Shown: positions 62,647 to 64,000 of the stretch, one piece after another | Numbering within the stretch: the first letter of the stretch is position 1 | How the letters are laid out: each line of letters begins with the position of its first letter | From: Tenacibaculum aiptasiae | GTDB taxonomy: Bacteria > Bacteroidota > Bacteroidia > Flavobacteriales > Flavobacteriaceae | Assembly (NCBI RefSeq): GCF_008806755.1 | Contig: NZ_WAAU01000031.1 | Location: 1 to 64,000, forward strand | DNA: 64,000 nucleotides | Direction: 5' to 3' | The notes under the pieces: generated by a model | What the model was told of the DNA's origin: nothing | Seen by the model: the letters and a program-made list of their open reading frames with translations, nothing else | Database searches by the model: none | Position numbers and translations under genes: made by a program

Positions 62647-63159
62647 GTGAATTTTACTATCGGCTGGCATGTGTTATATGTGAAATCTCGTTGGGAGAGG
62701 AAAGTATCTGAATCTTTAAAAGAAATTTCTTTAGAGTCATTTATGCCTCAGGTTAAAACAATTAAACAATGGAGTGATAGAAAAAAAATGGTTCTTACTC
62801 CTCTTTTTCCATCATATGTTTTTGTGAATATTAATTCTTCTTTAGAATTTCACAAAGCTTTATCAGTTGAAGGAGCTTTTTCATATATACGTTTTGGTAA
62901 AGAATACGCTAGGGTTCAAGAAAAGGAAATTAATCAAATAAAATTATTGGTAGGAAATAAAAATATTACCAATATTGAAACTAATGTTAGATTTCCAAAG
63001 GTAGGTGAGTCTAAAAAAATTATTTATGGTCCACTTAGTGGCTTAGATTGCGAAGTTTTGAAAGTAAATAATTGCAATAAAATAATTGTACGAATTGACT
63101 CATTGCAGCAAAATTTAATAGCTACAATTCCTTTAGGATTTTTTGCAAATGAATTATAA
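62647..63159 (+). CDS. UpxY/NusG-like transcription antiterminator
   Basis: A 170-residue protein with an N-terminal NGN domain (WHVLYVKSRWERKVSESL, LTPLFPSYVFVNIN) and a C-terminal KOW-like region (VGESKKIIYGPLSGLDCEVLKVNNCNKIIVRID). This is the layout of operon-specific NusG paralogues (UpxY, TaA, LoaP). The start is GTG at 62647. A 248-base leader without genes separates it from the next gene, consistent with antitermination of a long downstream operon. The N-acyltransferase is 111 bases upstream on the same strand. Confidence 0.87.
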   Translation: MNFTIGWHVLYVKSRWERKVSESLKEISLESFMPQVKTIKQWSDRKKMVLTPLFPSYVFVNINSSLEFHKALSVEGAFSYIRFGKEYARVQEKEINQIKLLVGNKNITNIETNVRFPKVGESKKIIYGPLSGLDCEVLKVNNCNKIIVRIDSLQQNLIATIPLGFFANEL

Positions 63160-63407
63160 AATCTAATTTATAATGTTTTCTAATAAAAAGTTAGAATATG
63201 CTTGTGAAGTAGAACAATAACTTTATTCACTAATAGTAATTAATCAAAGTCTTCTTAGATTTCTAATTAAATACAAAATCATTTTGATTTAAAAATAAAT
63301 AGCCTCTATACTCTTTTAGAGAGGTTTCTGTTGTTGCTCTTATGGATTTAGGAGTCTAACAAAATATTTAATTCAAGTTTACAATAAATCAACTAAACAA
63401 CTTAACC
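63160..63407 (+). other. Untranslated leader of the downstream biosynthetic operon
   Basis: No ORF with support; one 15-codon frame at 63173 is ignored. A weak hairpin (CCTCT at 63303-63307 with AGAGG at 63320-63324) lies about 100 bases before the next gene. Such leaders are where UpxY/TaA-type proteins act in known systems. Confidence 0.45.
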
Positions 63408-64000
63408 ATGATAAACAACATTTTAGAAAAAGTTGGTAATACTCCATTGATATCAATAAAAAATAAGGAAGAGCCAAATTTAAATGTTTTTGCAAAATTA
63501 GAATTTTATAATCCAACAGGAAGCGTTAAAGACCGTGCAGCTTCTTACATTATTAATAGTTTATTAGATAGAGGAATTATAACTCAGAATACAACCATAA
63601 TAGAGTCTTCTTCTGGAAATTTTGGTATTGCTTTATCAGCTTATGCAAAGCAAAAAGGATTAAAATTTGTTTGTGTTATTGATAAAACAACTTTGCCTGT
63701 TAATGAAATGATGATTAGGCTTCAAGGCGCAGAAGTAATAAAGATAACAGAGCCAGATTCAAGAGGGGGGTATTTATTGAATAGAATAAAAAAAGTAAAA
63801 GAAATTGTTGAAAATACTGAGGATATCTATTGGGTAAATCAATATGAAAACCCTTTAAACGCTCAGGCATATTATAACTCATTAGCCAATGAAATTTGCT
63901 TAGAGATTCCTAGGCAAAAGCTAGATTATTTATTTATGGGAGTTAGTTCAGGAGGAACTATTACTGGTGTTTCTCAAAAAGTTAAAGAAAAATACCCAAA
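63408..64000 (+). CDS. sbnA: SbnA-like 2,3-diaminopropionate-type synthase (3' truncated by window)
   Basis: The frame is open from ATG 63408 to the window end (197 residues seen). The PLP lysine is K41 in NPTGSVKDRAASYI, and SSSGNFGIALSAYAKQKG is the substrate loop. The LPVNEMMIRLQGAEVI, EPDSRGGYLLNRIKKV and YWVNQYENPLNAQAYYNSL blocks correspond closely to SbnA of staphyloferrin B synthesis, which condenses O-phosphoserine with glutamate on the way to 2,3-diaminopropionate. A usual SbnB partner would be just downstream, outside the window. General cysteine synthase activity is the alternative. Confidence 0.8.
   Translation, partial: MINNILEKVGNTPLISIKNKEEPNLNVFAKLEFYNPTGSVKDRAASYIINSLLDRGIITQNTTIIESSSGNFGIALSAYAKQKGLKFVCVIDKTTLPVNEMMIRLQGAEVIKITEPDSRGGYLLNRIKKVKEIVENTEDIYWVNQYENPLNAQAYYNSLANEICLEIPRQKLDYLFMGVSSGGTITGVSQKVKEKYP

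Noticed and set aside
63173..63220. 15-codon frame in the leader before the SbnA-like gene
   Set aside because: Too short and without regulatory codon runs; not enough to call a leader peptide.

Overview
The window is a stretch of chromosome from a marine-type member of the Flavobacteriaceae (Bacteroidota), most like Tenacibaculum; the genus is an inference. The DNA is strongly AT-rich. Promoters carry the Bacteroidota -7 signature TAnnTTTG, often only a few bases before the start codon. Marker families include a PorP/SprF outer-membrane protein, the rlmD-DUF6452-DUF6048 operon, a MoxR/DUF58 membrane-protein operon, UpxY antitermination and many short lipoproteins. I found no rRNA, tRNA, CRISPR array or insertion sequence.

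Layout. 1-9.9 kb: the end of a PorP/SprF gene, then RNA modification (rluF, tgt, queE), an LptF/G permease, a DMT transporter, accA, a lipoprotein RidA homologue, a HerA-like ATPase and a cupin. 9.9-13.3 kb: a four-gene minus-strand signalling operon with a LuxR-type response regulator, a phage-like membrane protein, a TPR histidine kinase and an unknown protein. 13.4-21.7 kb: ZIP transporter, methyltransferases, HAD hydrolase, a secreted pentapeptide-repeat protein, HU, fmt, recQ and a small NTPase. 21.7-26.9 kb: DUF493, three consecutive SurA/parvulin-like periplasmic proteins and a MoxR ATPase. 26.9-36.6 kb: metabolic genes, pcm, a 53-residue lipoprotein, a three-gene DUF1835/nucleoside phosphorylase/binding-protein operon, an eIF1-like factor, a 2OG oxygenase and the rlmD operon. 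36.7-42.1 kb: ECF sigma factor with membrane partner, rocD and a 990-residue UPF1-like helicase. 42.3-49.3 kb: RDD gene divergent from SpoIIM, membrane protein, DUF4129, DUF4350, MoxR and DUF58. 49.3-57.3 kb: PLP-binding protein, a lone AAA ATPase, small membrane proteins, YbaB, an S9 peptidase, a cysteine synthase, an AraC regulator, a GlcG-like protein and an aquaporin.

57.4-64 kb is accessory in character. A minus-strand trio encodes a membrane protein, a protein whose acyl-carrier signature looks circularly permuted, and a SUKH/SMI1-type protein. After a nearly 500-base non-coding stretch come an E1-like ThiF adenylyltransferase, a PAS-LuxR regulator divergent from a FeeM/LuxI-like N-acyltransferase, an UpxY-type antiterminator with a long untranslated leader behind it, and the start of an SbnA-like diaminopropionate-type synthase cut by the window edge. 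I read this as the regulatory and entry end of a specialised-metabolite cluster continuing to the right; it is the best candidate here for an undescribed system.

Several conserved enzymes lack metal-site cysteines known from their E. coli relatives (Tgt zinc ligands, RlmD iron-sulfur ligands), while their catalytic motifs are intact. Many genes start with TTG or GTG, and several operons use overlapping stop/start codons. All functional calls come from reading motifs by eye; no database search was run.
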